A stretch of DNA of 64,000 bases from Magnetovibrio sp. PR-2 (lineage in GTDB: Bacteria; Pseudomonadota; Alphaproteobacteria; Rhodospirillales; Magnetovibrionaceae). The position numbers were made by a program, and so were the translations under genes. The stretch's first letter is position 1. Every line of letters starts with the position of its first letter. Location of the stretch: positions 62,001 to 126,000 of the forward strand of contig NZ_JBAHUR010000006.1 in assembly GCF_036689815.1 (NCBI RefSeq), read 5' to 3'. The notes under the pieces are model-generated. The model was not told the origin of the DNA and ran no database searches. It saw only the letters and a program-made list of their open reading frames with translations. This document shows, piece after piece, positions 20,640-30,099 of this stretch.

Positions 20640-22277
20640 ATGACACATTGTAAGCTAAACAACATCACCGCTTGTATCCTCCAAGGCCTGAAGGCGGCGT
20701 ATAACGTCTATAGAAATACTGTCCACAGACTCTCTAAGGATGGCCGTAATCTACAGCGGCTCCGTAGAGAAACAGAGGAAAAACTGGCCGCTTTGCGATT
20801 GGATTTTGATGCACCTGCGCTATTTGGAACTGTCTTGGTGGACGCCACTTGGGATAACCCGAACTTCTGGTACCGTTTCTCATTGCTGCGTGGAGCGTTG
20901 GGACTTCACAAATCCAAGGAAGTTGGAATTGTTGGTCCGTGGAATATTAATTCTTCGATCAAAAGCCTTAAAAACTTAGGTATTCGAACAGTAGAACGAA
21001 ATGTTGGCTCCCCTAAAAGGCGGCATGTTACCGAAGCAGCTGAAATACTCGCCGGGATCAAATCTCAAGAAGATTTCTTGAGTGTCAAACTTCCCTATGA
21101 TTTGCCTGCGGATGTGACATTGTACGATGGCGTGCTTGCTCGTCAAAAAAAGGAGACTGTAGATTTAGACGACCCAATGCTTGTTGATTACGTTGCTGAG
21201 GCTATATCTACGTTTGAGCGAAACCATCGCTTGTTGGTCGAGCACAAGCCTTCTCTTGTGATATTAAGTCATAGCGCAAATTTCTTTGCTGCATCGTTGG
21301 CCGTTCTGGCATGTCAAATGGGTATACAAGTCATTCAACACAATGGTGACTATGGTGTGCTGCGTTTTAGTAAGATCAGAGATCCGAAAGATATCTATGA
21401 TTTCTACGATACCATTTCCATCGATGATATCCATAAGCTCTCAAACGAAAAGCAAACCCAGCTTCTCCAGCTTGGCGCTCAATACATAAAAGACCGCCTG
21501 GGTGGTAAAACAAATGATTATGGCGCACAGCTTTCATATAACAAGCGCGACGAATTGATCGATAAAGCTGCTATATGTAAGCACTTTGGGTGGTCTGAAG
21601 ATAAACCAATTGTTGGCATATACGCATCAAATTGGTTCGATTTCCCACACACTGTTGGTATGTCGCATTTCACAGATTTTTATGACTGGATCCTAGAAAC
21701 GTATCGAGTAGCTGTGGATACGCCGGAAATCCAATGGTTGTTTAAAAGCCACCCTTGTGACGCTTGGTACGGGGGCGTCACATTGGAAGATGTTCTCGAT
21801 GGAACTTCAGCCCCAAACATACGGCTGGCGAATACGAAATGGAACGGCCGGACGATGATCGACAGTATAGATGCATTTGTCACGTATCACGGCACCATAG
21901 CTATCGAAGCCGCAGTTTGCCGGAAGCCTGTTATGGTTGCTGATCGGGGATGGTACCATCATGGCGGTTTTGCGAAGTGGCCAAGTTCACGGGAAGACTA
22001 TCTGGGTGCCCTCAAAACGCATTGGTGGACAGAAATAGACAGGGATCAGGCCGCCCAAAATGCCTCGATGTTTGCTGGGATGTTTTATTGCGTTTCGGAT
22101 GAAGATAAAGAAATCCAGATGGTTGAAGACATACATAAGGACATCATTTACAAGACACTTCCCACCTTCCTTTCTGAAGGCAAAGAGACCTTGATTAAAG
22201 AAATGCAACTGATCCGCAACTGGTATGTCAGCGATAGCCCATACTTCCATCCCTATAAGATGTCGCAAGTTGGATAG
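20640..22277 (+). CDS. capsule-type GT-B-like protein, function not assigned
   Basis: A 545-residue protein with a basic, possibly coiled N-terminus, VVDATWDN-like text around residues 63-70, then WLFKSHPCDAWYGG and FVTYHGTIAIEAAVC toward the C-terminus. The KxHP plus HGT-x-x-x-E combination resembles capsular polysaccharide transferases of the GT-B type (Kdo- or surface-carbohydrate transferases). No membrane segments. Base composition is clearly AT-richer than flanking genes and neither end overlaps a neighbour, suggesting a separately acquired pair with the gene before it. Substrate unknown. Confidence 0.55.
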   Translation: MTHCKLNNITACILQGLKAAYNVYRNTVHRLSKDGRNLQRLRRETEEKLAALRLDFDAPALFGTVLVDATWDNPNFWYRFSLLRGALGLHKSKEVGIVGPWNINSSIKSLKNLGIRTVERNVGSPKRRHVTEAAEILAGIKSQEDFLSVKLPYDLPADVTLYDGVLARQKKETVDLDDPMLVDYVAEAISTFERNHRLLVEHKPSLVILSHSANFFAASLAVLACQMGIQVIQHNGDYGVLRFSKIRDPKDIYDFYDTISIDDIHKLSNEKQTQLLQLGAQYIKDRLGGKTNDYGAQLSYNKRDELIDKAAICKHFGWSEDKPIVGIYASNWFDFPHTVGMSHFTDFYDWILETYRVAVDTPEIQWLFKSHPCDAWYGGVTLEDVLDGTSAPNIRLANTKWNGRTMIDSIDAFVTYHGTIAIEAAVCRKPVMVADRGWYHHGGFAKWPSSREDYLGALKTHWWTEIDRDQAAQNASMFAGMFYCVSDEDKEIQMVEDIHKDIIYKTLPTFLSEGKETLIKEMQLIRNWYVSDSPYFHPYKMSQVG

Positions 22278-22330
22278 CACCGATTATTCGTCATTCCTGG
22301 ACACAATCGCAGAATAGTGACTGATTAATA

Positions 22331-23452
22331 ATGAGATATTGTAAGAAATGCCTAGAGCCGGACACACGGCCCGACTGTCAGTTCGATGATGAAGGTGTTT
22401 GTTTTCCGTGCCGCTATCAAGAAAACATGCCCTCGATCGATTGGGACCAAAGACGCCGGGAAATGGAAGAAATTGCCGATTGGGGTAAATGCCACAATTC
22501 GTCAGGATACGATTGTATTATTCCTGTCAGTGGCGGCAAAGATAGCCATAGACAGGTTATTATTGCCCGTGAGGAATTTGGACTTAAACCCTTATTAGTG
22601 AGTTTGGCGTGCCCGCCCGAACAATTCACCGAACGGGGAGCCAACAATCTGGCCAACCTCACCAGTCTAGGATGCGATACTTACACCGTTAGCCCCGCGC
22701 CGCAGACGTGGAAAAAGCTGATGCGCTTTTGTTTTTTCAAGTACGGAAACTTGAGCAAAGCGAACGAATTGGCGATTTATGTTTCGGCCCCCAAGATTGC
22801 GAGCTTCTTTTCGATACCGCTCATCTTATATGGGGAAAATCCGGCACTATCCTGGGGCAGTTCAGGCGGTTCGTTGGATGGCAATGCAAACCAAACAAAA
22901 AGCACCAATACGCTACAAAATGGTGATATCTCGATGTATCTCAAAGCAGGTTTTACCGAGCAGGAGCTGTACTGGTATACGTTCCCGACCAACGGTCAAA
23001 TCGAACGTGCGAACCTCCGTATGATTTATCTTGGTTATTACATTCCTGATTTTAATGACACGGTAAACGGTCGGGTCGCCATCGAGCATGGCCTGGAGCC
23101 GAGAACCGGCTTTGATGCGCGACCGGAAAACATTGGGCAAATCAATCCGTTTGATGCGCTTGATTCTGACTTTGTGCCGGTGAACCAGCATCTGAAATAC
23201 ATCAAGTTGGGCTTCGGGCGTGCATCCGAACAAATCACCTCGCTGGTCCGCTCCAAACAGATTGACCGCGAAGAGGGGATCGAGCTGGCCCGGAAATATG
23301 ATGGCAGGTGTTCGACCAAGTATATTGAGCAATTCTGCGACTATCTTGAAATCTCCCAAGAGGATTTCTGGGAAGTCGCTGAAAAGTACCGTAACCACGA
23401 TCTATGGGAACGCAAGGGTAACGACTGGGTGCTCAAGTATCCTTTGCGGTAA
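22331..23452 (+). CDS. N-acetyl sugar amidotransferase 2
   Basis: A 373-residue PP-loop amidotransferase of the WbpG/PseA group, with cysteines C4, C7, C24 and C27 for the N-terminal metal site and an intact SGGKDS at residues 67-72. The C-terminal LGFGRASEQITSLVR block matches the family. It is followed by HisH- and HisF-like genes and then a third amidotransferase. Expected reaction: ATP-dependent conversion of an N-acyl group on a sugar to an amidine using HisH-derived ammonia. Diverged from copy 1, so a different sugar or position is likely. Confidence 0.83.
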   Translation: MRYCKKCLEPDTRPDCQFDDEGVCFPCRYQENMPSIDWDQRRREMEEIADWGKCHNSSGYDCIIPVSGGKDSHRQVIIAREEFGLKPLLVSLACPPEQFTERGANNLANLTSLGCDTYTVSPAPQTWKKLMRFCFFKYGNLSKANELAIYVSAPKIASFFSIPLILYGENPALSWGSSGGSLDGNANQTKSTNTLQNGDISMYLKAGFTEQELYWYTFPTNGQIERANLRMIYLGYYIPDFNDTVNGRVAIEHGLEPRTGFDARPENIGQINPFDALDSDFVPVNQHLKYIKLGFGRASEQITSLVRSKQIDREEGIELARKYDGRCSTKYIEQFCDYLEISQEDFWEVAEKYRNHDLWERKGNDWVLKYPLR

Positions 23453-23467
23453 CACTTAGTAGTAGAC

Positions 23468-24136
23468 ATGACGATGGAAAACTCTTCAGATCAACTCATC
23501 GTAGGCATCATTGACTATGGCATGAGCAACATAGGCTCTGTTGAAAATGCCCTGAAGTTTTTGGGTGTGCAAAGTACGCGCATAACCGCACCTCAGGACT
23601 TTGAACAGGCGAATGCATATATTTTGCCGGGTGTCGGTGCGTTTAAAGAGGCCATGCACCATCTGCAAGAATCTAAAATGATCGCCAACATGGAAGAGCA
23701 TATCCTGGATCGCAAAAAGCCGATGTTGGGCATTTGCTTAGGTCTTCAACTTCTGGCCAAAAGCTCGACCGAGAAAGGCGCGAGTGAAGGGTTGGGGTGG
23801 ATCGATGCCGAGGTCACGGCTATTCGCGAAGTCACAAATATGCGCACGCCTCATGTCGGGTGGGCAACCCTTAACGCCACGGACAACGTTTTGTTTGAAA
23901 GGCTGGCGGACGAGCCTTCGTTTTATTTCGATCACTCCTATCACATGGTTTGCGAACCCAGTGTGGTGATCGCGACGTGCGATTACGGCACCCCGATGAC
24001 GGCGGCCATTCAAAGCGGCAACATTTTCGCAACGCAATTCCACCCGGAAAAAAGTCAAAAGAACGGGTTGCGGCTTCTGCGGGGGTTTACCAATTACTGT
24101 GCTGAGACATTAGAGAAGCCGAACAGCGATGACTAA
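23468..24136 (+). CDS. hisH: HisH-like glutamine amidotransferase 2
   Basis: A 222-residue class I glutaminase with Cys90 in GICLGLQ and His192/Glu194 in FHPEKSQ. It supplies ammonia to its HisF-like partner, whose start overlaps its end by 8 bases. A second in-frame ATG two codons downstream is an alternative start. It is the second HisH of the window and belongs with the two flanking sugar amidotransferases rather than with histidine synthesis. Confidence 0.85.
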   Translation: MTMENSSDQLIVGIIDYGMSNIGSVENALKFLGVQSTRITAPQDFEQANAYILPGVGAFKEAMHHLQESKMIANMEEHILDRKKPMLGICLGLQLLAKSSTEKGASEGLGWIDAEVTAIREVTNMRTPHVGWATLNATDNVLFERLADEPSFYFDHSYHMVCEPSVVIATCDYGTPMTAAIQSGNIFATQFHPEKSQKNGLRLLRGFTNYCAETLEKPNSDD

Positions 24137-25004
24137 AAAACGCATCATTGGCATGATCCTCGTGAAGGGGAAGGTGGCGGTTCAAAGCTTTGGATTTCAA
24201 CGCTACCTACCCATCGGACGCCCGGAAATCATTGCCCGTTATCTGGACGACTGGGGTATCGATGAGATCATATTGCTGGATATTGACGCGGCGAAAGAGG
24301 GACGAGTGATCTCACCGAATGTGGTGCAAGAGGTTTCGCAAAACTGCTTTGTTCCCGTGACCGCCGGCGGCGGAATCACAACGGCAAAAGACGTGCGCGA
24401 AAGCTTGAGCGCAGGTGCGGATAAAATTGCCATCAACTCCATGGCATTCGATCATTTGGGTGAGGTTGGCCGACTGTCCTACGTGTACGGACGCCAATGC
24501 ATTGTTGCCGTCATCGATGTTCAAAAGACCGAAGACGGCAGCGGTCGGATCTATCGTCACACGCAGCGCGATTGTTCTGATATCACGCCACAGGATTGGG
24601 CCCGCGAGCTTGAGCAATCTGGCGTTGGCGAGATCTTAATTCATTCGGTGGATAAAGACGGCACACTTTCCGGTTTTGATATGGACTTGGTTGCGCCGAT
24701 TGCGGACGTTGTGAAAATCCCACTGATTGTTGCTGGTGGCGCCGGTCATCCAGATCATTTTAGGAAGATCTTGGACAGCGACTATGTATCGGCTGCTGCT
24801 GCGGGCAATTACTTCAATCACAGCGAACATTGCGTTGCAGTCACCAAGAGATACTTAATCCAGCATGGCATCGATGTTCGTTTCGATAGCTTGACGGAAT
24901 ATGAATCCCATGCATTGGAAGACCGCCGCGGTCGCATTGTCAGATTGGATGATGCGGTGTTGGCTGAAATGGTCTTTCAGAAAATCGTTAAGGAGGTCAT
25001 ATGA
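24129..25004 (+). CDS. hisF: HisF-like synthase subunit 2
   Basis: A 291-residue barrel protein of the HisF family, longer than the usual ~255 residues because of a C-terminal extension from about residue 255. Visible blocks: RIIGMILVKGKVAVQSF, PVTAGGGITTAKDV and IVAGGAGHPDHF. It pairs with HisH 2 to deliver ammonia. Its stop overlaps the next amidotransferase by ATGA, and its last codons carry that gene's Shine-Dalgarno. Confidence 0.83.
   Translation: MTKKRIIGMILVKGKVAVQSFGFQRYLPIGRPEIIARYLDDWGIDEIILLDIDAAKEGRVISPNVVQEVSQNCFVPVTAGGGITTAKDVRESLSAGADKIAINSMAFDHLGEVGRLSYVYGRQCIVAVIDVQKTEDGSGRIYRHTQRDCSDITPQDWARELEQSGVGEILIHSVDKDGTLSGFDMDLVAPIADVVKIPLIVAGGAGHPDHFRKILDSDYVSAAAAGNYFNHSEHCVAVTKRYLIQHGIDVRFDSLTEYESHALEDRRGRIVRLDDAVLAEMVFQKIVKEVI
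24991..24997 (+). promoter_or_regulatory. strong ribosome binding site (AGGAGGT) for amidotransferase 3
   Basis: A full AGGAGGT lies 3 bases before the ATG at 25001, inside the end of hisF 2. The spacing is short, but the match to the 16S anti-Shine-Dalgarno is the best seen in the window and fixes the start. Confidence 0.55.
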
Positions 25005-26248
25005 AGTACTGTCGCCGTTGCCTCTATCCGGAAAATCATCCGCTTACCATTATGTTCGATGACGAAGGGGTTTGCAGCGGGTGTCGCGTACATGAGGAAA
25101 AAGACAGTCTCGACTGGCAAGAACGTCGTCAACTTTTAGCGCGGATCTTTGATGAATACCGTTGCAATGACGGACGAAACTATGACTGCATTGTTCCGGT
25201 TTCGGGCGCTCGGGATTCATACTTCATCGTGCATACAGTGAAAAATTTGTTCGGCATGCGGCCCTTGCTCGTGAGTTATAACCGCCAGTACAATACCGAG
25301 TTGGGCATTCGCAATCTGGCGTACCTGCGCACGAAATTCGATTGCGATTATTTGGAATCGACAGCCTCACCGGAAATGGTCAAACGCGTCGTTCGTGAAA
25401 CGCTCCATCAAATGGGCAGCTTCCATTGGCATGCCATTGCCGGACAAACTGCTTTCCCTGTGCAGGTCGCGACACAGATGAAAATCCCGCTCATTGTTTG
25501 GGGCGTGCACCAGGGCTGCGATCAAGTGGGGATGTATTCGCACTTAGACGAAGTTGAGATGACCCGCAAATATCGAGCAGAACATGACTTGATGGGTTTT
25601 GAGGCCGAAGACCTAGTTGGCAAGACGCAACAACTGACCGAATCCGACTTGCAGCCGTTTTTGTACCCGCACAATAGTGAGCTCTCGGCAGTGGGTGTTC
25701 GGGGCATTTACTTGAGCAACTACATCCGTTGGGATTCAAAGCAGCAGCATGAAGACATGATCGAACTGTTCGATTATGAAACGGCTGCGCAGCTGAGAAC
25801 GTTCGACACCTATAATGATGTGAACTGCCATCACTACTCCGGTTTGCACGACCACATTAAGCATGTGAAATGGGGTTACAGTAAAGTCGTCGATCATGCA
25901 GTGCGCGAAATTCGGCTCAAACGACTGACGCGGGCTGAAGGCCTCGAGCTTGTGAAGCGTTATCAGGATATCCAACCCACAGACAAAACACTTTTCCTGG
26001 ATTGGCTCGGCATGCCTTTCGAGGAATTTGACGCCTGTATCGAGGCCGTTCGGTCCAATGCGGTCTGGACCCAAAATGATCAAGGCGATTGGGTTAAGAA
26101 AGAGTGCGTAACTCATCAAGATAGCGATCCACGAGGCAATGAAGTCGCGCTGGACAAAACCGATGACTGTGAATTTGTCATCACACCGTCAAAACGCCCG
26201 AAGTATGACGACATTCAATATCGCTTGATGTCACGGGGACATCTATAA
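25001..26248 (+). CDS. N-acetyl sugar amidotransferase 3 with altered PP-loop
   Basis: A 415-residue relative of the WbpG/PseA amidotransferases, with the N-terminal cysteines C4, C7, C25 and C28 kept. The PP-loop reads SGARDS (residues 68-73) instead of SGGKDS, so the third-position glycine of the SGGxDS consensus is alanine. The C-terminus is extended by about 40 polar residues (CVTHQDSDPRGNEV onwards). It may still bind ATP, may have changed specificity, or may be a non-catalytic partner of amidotransferase 2, with which it brackets one HisH/HisF pair. It closes this four-gene overlapping group. Confidence 0.78.
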   Translation: MKYCRRCLYPENHPLTIMFDDEGVCSGCRVHEEKDSLDWQERRQLLARIFDEYRCNDGRNYDCIVPVSGARDSYFIVHTVKNLFGMRPLLVSYNRQYNTELGIRNLAYLRTKFDCDYLESTASPEMVKRVVRETLHQMGSFHWHAIAGQTAFPVQVATQMKIPLIVWGVHQGCDQVGMYSHLDEVEMTRKYRAEHDLMGFEAEDLVGKTQQLTESDLQPFLYPHNSELSAVGVRGIYLSNYIRWDSKQQHEDMIELFDYETAAQLRTFDTYNDVNCHHYSGLHDHIKHVKWGYSKVVDHAVREIRLKRLTRAEGLELVKRYQDIQPTDKTLFLDWLGMPFEEFDACIEAVRSNAVWTQNDQGDWVKKECVTHQDSDPRGNEVALDKTDDCEFVITPSKRPKYDDIQYRLMSRGHL

Positions 26249-26294
26249 TGCCACTCAATAGTTTAGCCATTGCAAACATGAATGCGAGACAGTC

Positions 26295-28712
26295 ATGACG
26301 AAACCAAGCGATGAAACCGGTAAAGTCGAAGACTACGTAAACGGCCACAAAAATGTAGCGAGGTTTTTTGAAGCATCAACTAATGCTTTTTCTAACCGTC
26401 CTCTGATGCGCACCATTGAGAACGAAGGCTGGGTTTCTTATGGCGACATGAAAATTCGTGTTGATGAATGCGCCAATGCGCTTTTGGCTTTGGGGCTCAA
26501 CGAACGCGAAACGGTCCTGATGACCATCCCGAATTCTCCGGACTTCTTTGTTGTGTTTATGGCGTTAATTCGTATTTCGTGTGTTCCGGTTTTGGTCAAC
26601 CCTCAATTGTCGCAACAAGAGCTCCAAGTGATCTTAGGCATCTGCCATGCGCGCTTCTGTGTCGGCGCGGAACAAGGCGACAGTGTAGGTTATGCTTCAC
26701 AGCTGCAGTTCATTGCGGTCGACGAAATTTGTTCTTCGGAGGCTGGGCGCTCTGAAAATAGCGTTCCGCAATCGAGTGCTACTCTGGATGACATTGCCTA
26801 TATAATTTTTTCCTCCGGCTCGACGGGGACTCCGAAGGGGTGTCAAATCACTCACGCAAACCTGTTGTCGGAACTGTTTTCGATGCAGCGCGCTTACGAC
26901 TTATCCGGCGATTGTAATCACCTCTGCGTATTGCCCGTCTATCACGTATCAGCGCTCTATCGGAATTTGCTGATCCCGTTCTCACAAGGCGCGTCCATCG
27001 TTGTGGCGCCGGAGTTCCAAAAAGAGAACTTCTGGGACTGGATCGATGCCAACGATATTGGTTTTGTTCAGGTCGTGCCGACCATCATCAACGCCTTGTT
27101 GGCGATGGCGCCGCAAGCGGACGACAAATCTCATGGCAAGGTATTGAAGTATATCGGCAGCGCATCCGCACCCCATAAGCCGTCGATGATCCGGGAATTC
27201 GAAGCGCGGTTCGGACATCGCGTTGCCCAAGGCTACGGACTCAGCGAAACCAGTTGCGGCGTGTGTTTCAATCATCCAGATGAACGCGCTGATAAAATCG
27301 GTTCGGTTGGAAAACCCGTCGATGTGGCACAAGTCACCATCCTTGACGAGCAAGGCCAAGCTTTGCCTGCTGGAGAGACTGGAAGTATTTCCGTCAAAGG
27401 TCCGCTGCTGATGCATGGATACGTGGGTGATGAAACCGGTGGAAAGAATATCTCTGAAGCCGGCATTTTGACCGGTGACATCGGTTTCTTGGATGAAGAC
27501 GGGTATTTGTTCATCGAAGGGCGCAGCTCGGACCTGATCATTCGCGGGGGCAACAAGGTCTCGCCGAAGGAAGTCGAGGAAGCCCTGGTTGAATTTCCTC
27601 AGATCTTAGATGCCGTCGTCTTTGGTGTGCCGAATGCCTTGCTGGGTGAAGATGTCATATCTTACGTCTGGCTTCATCAGGATGGCGGCTTCAATGAGTC
27701 GGAAATCCGCAAGCAGATTTCAGATAAGTTGGTGCGCTATAAGGTGCCGACGCGTATCCTGCTCAACACGGAAACGTTCCAGCAGAAAGATTTCAAGAAA
27801 TCGCGCGCGCACTTCAAAAAACAGTATACAGCAGGACGTGTATCGGTGATCAAAGACGTTCCGCCCGCGTCGTTGGAAGGCAAACCGAGAGCGTTTATCT
27901 GGAACGACAACATTTATCTGCGCCCGATAATGAAAACCGACACAACTAGCGATCTGTATTTTAACTCCATTATGGATCCGCAATTGCAGAAGTACACCTA
28001 TGCCGGTCGCTTCCCGATGAGCGAGTTTGAGCTCGAAGAGTACTGGCAGGGCGTGAAGACTCCGGACCAAATGGCGTTTTCCATTTGTGACCGACACACA
28101 GATCAGCATGTAGGTTCGATTTCGTTGCGCGTTGATTGGGTCGCCAGAATTGGTGATTTCGGGCGGCTGATCTATCGCGATTTTCAAGATAAGCCTTATG
28201 CGCATGACGCGCTGCAGTTGGTGATGAAGTACGCGTTTGAAGAACTGCACCTTACGCGCTTGTGGGGCTCCGGGGCGAACCCAGCTTCCTTGCCGTCTTT
28301 GATGCGCCTTGGTTTCGTGCCCGAAGGCACGCTACGTCGTCATCACTTTTTGCGCGGTCAGTGGCGCGATCAGTTCATGGTCGGTATCTTGGCTGACGAG
28401 TACTTCGATATCAAAGAAAATGGCCTGTCGAAAACGGCGAGACACTTTCCACCTTTCGAAGACGAATTCCTTGGGCGCCTCAAAGCGGTTATCGAGAACG
28501 CGTTTATCATTTCGATCGATGATTTCTCCGTACAAACCGCCATTACCGATATTGAACAGTGGGATTCACTGGGCACGGTGATGATCTGGAATTGTCTTGA
28601 AGAAGAATTTGAAATCGAGATATCGCCTAGCGATATGATTGATGTCTTTTTTGTTGGCGATCTGGCGATGATGGTTCAACAAAAAATGATGACTGCCGAC
28701 AGCAGTGCCTAA
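26295..28712 (+). CDS. three-domain protein: AMP-forming acyl ligase + GNAT acyltransferase + acyl carrier protein
   Basis: An 805-residue fusion. Residues ~15-525 form an ANL adenylating enzyme: SSGSTGTPKG (173-182), GYGLSETSCG, GDIGFLDEDGYLFIEGR and a lysine-rich FKKSRAHFKK hinge near its end. Residues ~535-700 form a RimL/PseH-like GNAT domain. Residues ~730-805 form a carrier domain with the phosphopantetheine serine Ser758 in WDSLG. The layout implies that a carboxylic acid is adenylated, loaded on the carrier in cis and passed by the GNAT domain to an amine, probably an amino sugar. The next genes encode a sulfonate pathway, suggesting sulfoacetate or a relative as the acid. Needs a phosphopantetheinyl transferase from elsewhere. 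Confidence 0.8.
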   Translation: MTKPSDETGKVEDYVNGHKNVARFFEASTNAFSNRPLMRTIENEGWVSYGDMKIRVDECANALLALGLNERETVLMTIPNSPDFFVVFMALIRISCVPVLVNPQLSQQELQVILGICHARFCVGAEQGDSVGYASQLQFIAVDEICSSEAGRSENSVPQSSATLDDIAYIIFSSGSTGTPKGCQITHANLLSELFSMQRAYDLSGDCNHLCVLPVYHVSALYRNLLIPFSQGASIVVAPEFQKENFWDWIDANDIGFVQVVPTIINALLAMAPQADDKSHGKVLKYIGSASAPHKPSMIREFEARFGHRVAQGYGLSETSCGVCFNHPDERADKIGSVGKPVDVAQVTILDEQGQALPAGETGSISVKGPLLMHGYVGDETGGKNISEAGILTGDIGFLDEDGYLFIEGRSSDLIIRGGNKVSPKEVEEALVEFPQILDAVVFGVPNALLGEDVISYVWLHQDGGFNESEIRKQISDKLVRYKVPTRILLNTETFQQKDFKKSRAHFKKQYTAGRVSVIKDVPPASLEGKPRAFIWNDNIYLRPIMKTDTTSDLYFNSIMDPQLQKYTYAGRFPMSEFELEEYWQGVKTPDQMAFSICDRHTDQHVGSISLRVDWVARIGDFGRLIYRDFQDKPYAHDALQLVMKYAFEELHLTRLWGSGANPASLPSLMRLGFVPEGTLRRHHFLRGQWRDQFMVGILADEYFDIKENGLSKTARHFPPFEDEFLGRLKAVIENAFIISIDDFSVQTAITDIEQWDSLGTVMIWNCLEEEFEIEISPSDMIDVFFVGDLAMMVQQKMMTADSSA

Positions 28713-28756
28713 GCCCACCGTTCGACTATATCTATTCGAGATGTGAAGCAAATCCC

Positions 28757-30079
28757 ATGACGCAATACCGTCTTCAATGCCAGCACCCGGACTGCAAAGC
28801 GGTTTATGACGACACGGATTCTTATCGCCTGTTTTGTGATAATGAACTCAATCATAAACACGGACCGGCTTTGTTGCGTCCGGTTTATGACGATACACAT
28901 CTGCGGGTTGATCTGAATTTGCCGGGCATCTTGAAATTTAGAAACTGGTTGCCCATCGGAGATGCAAACTTGTCCAGTACAGGTGTGAGCCTCGGCGCTC
29001 CGCTGACGTATAAAAGTTATGCACTGGCGGATTATCTGGGGCTCAACCATCTACACATTTCCTTCAGCGGGTATTGGCCGCAACGTGGGGCCAACTTGGT
29101 GACACGTTCCTTTAAGGAGTTCGAATCACAAGCGAGCGTTTTGCGTTATATTGATACGTCTCAGAAAAAGACTCTGCCGCCGATGATCATCGCATCAGCT
29201 GGCAACACGGCGAACAGCTTTGCTCTCCTTAGTCACCATCTTCAAATCCCCATCGTATTGGTCGTCCCGGAACGTGGGTTGGATAATCTCATCCTTCCGT
29301 TCCAAACATCGCCGAAACTGATTTGCGTTAATGGAGACTATTCCGATGCCATTGAATTGGCCGGAGCGTTAAGCAAACGTTTGAACCTGATCCAAGATGG
29401 CGGCGTCAGAAACGTCGCCCGGCGTTCGGGTATGGGGACAGTGATGTTGAACGCAGTCGCCAACCCCGTTGAAGGCACATCGCGATTGTTTAAGCACTAT
29501 TTCCAAGCGGTCGGCAGCGCTTCCGGTGCGCTCGGTGCATGGGAAGCGTCAGAGCTGTTGAGAAAAGATGGGCGGTTTGGCGACACGATTACCACAATAC
29601 ATCTGGCGCAAAACGAGCCGTTCACTCCAATCGTGGATGCCGTAAATGCGGGCAGTGATACGCTGTTGGACTGTGATGATGAAACCGCCCGCACAAGAAT
29701 TGCGGCGGTGACGGCCTCGGTGCTGACCAACAGAAACCCGCCCTATAGTTTTGCGGGTGGCATTCATGACATGCTCAAAGCGACGGATGGGACGGCATGG
29801 GGCATCAGTAATGAAGAGCTGTATCAGGCGTCTCGTATTTTCAATGCCCTTGAAGGGATTGATATCGGCCCAGCCGGCGCCGTTGCGACGGCAGCGTTGA
29901 TCAAAGCGATTGTCTCCGAAGCCGTTCAGCCCAATGATGACATACTGCTGCACATCACAGGTGGCGGACGAGCAATTCAGAGTATTGATGGCAATGCTCA
30001 CCACATCCAACCTTCAATCCGCGTCAATCCGGACCAAGTCGATGAGGCGATGAACGTGATTGAAGGTGATATCCGTTGA
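28757..30079 (+). CDS. cysteate synthase-like PLP enzyme (threonine synthase fold)
   Basis: A 440-residue fold-type II PLP enzyme. It starts with a cysteine-bearing segment (C8, C13, C27). It has the cofactor lysine Lys120 in TRSFKEFES, the ASAGNTANSFALLS loop and a C-terminal LLHITGGGRAI phosphate-binding turn. The SFKE-x-E arrangement in place of the threonine synthase FKDRG, and the ligand loops, resemble cysteate synthase of methanogens, which makes L-cysteate from O-phosphoserine and sulfite. The next genes encode sulfopyruvate-decarboxylase-like subunits, the following step of that route. A threonine-synthase relative with another nucleophile is the main alternative. Confidence 0.72.
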   Translation: MTQYRLQCQHPDCKAVYDDTDSYRLFCDNELNHKHGPALLRPVYDDTHLRVDLNLPGILKFRNWLPIGDANLSSTGVSLGAPLTYKSYALADYLGLNHLHISFSGYWPQRGANLVTRSFKEFESQASVLRYIDTSQKKTLPPMIIASAGNTANSFALLSHHLQIPIVLVVPERGLDNLILPFQTSPKLICVNGDYSDAIELAGALSKRLNLIQDGGVRNVARRSGMGTVMLNAVANPVEGTSRLFKHYFQAVGSASGALGAWEASELLRKDGRFGDTITTIHLAQNEPFTPIVDAVNAGSDTLLDCDDETARTRIAAVTASVLTNRNPPYSFAGGIHDMLKATDGTAWGISNEELYQASRIFNALEGIDIGPAGAVATAALIKAIVSEAVQPNDDILLHITGGGRAIQSIDGNAHHIQPSIRVNPDQVDEAMNVIEGDIR

Positions 30080-30099
30080 TAAAAGAAATGGTGGAAACA

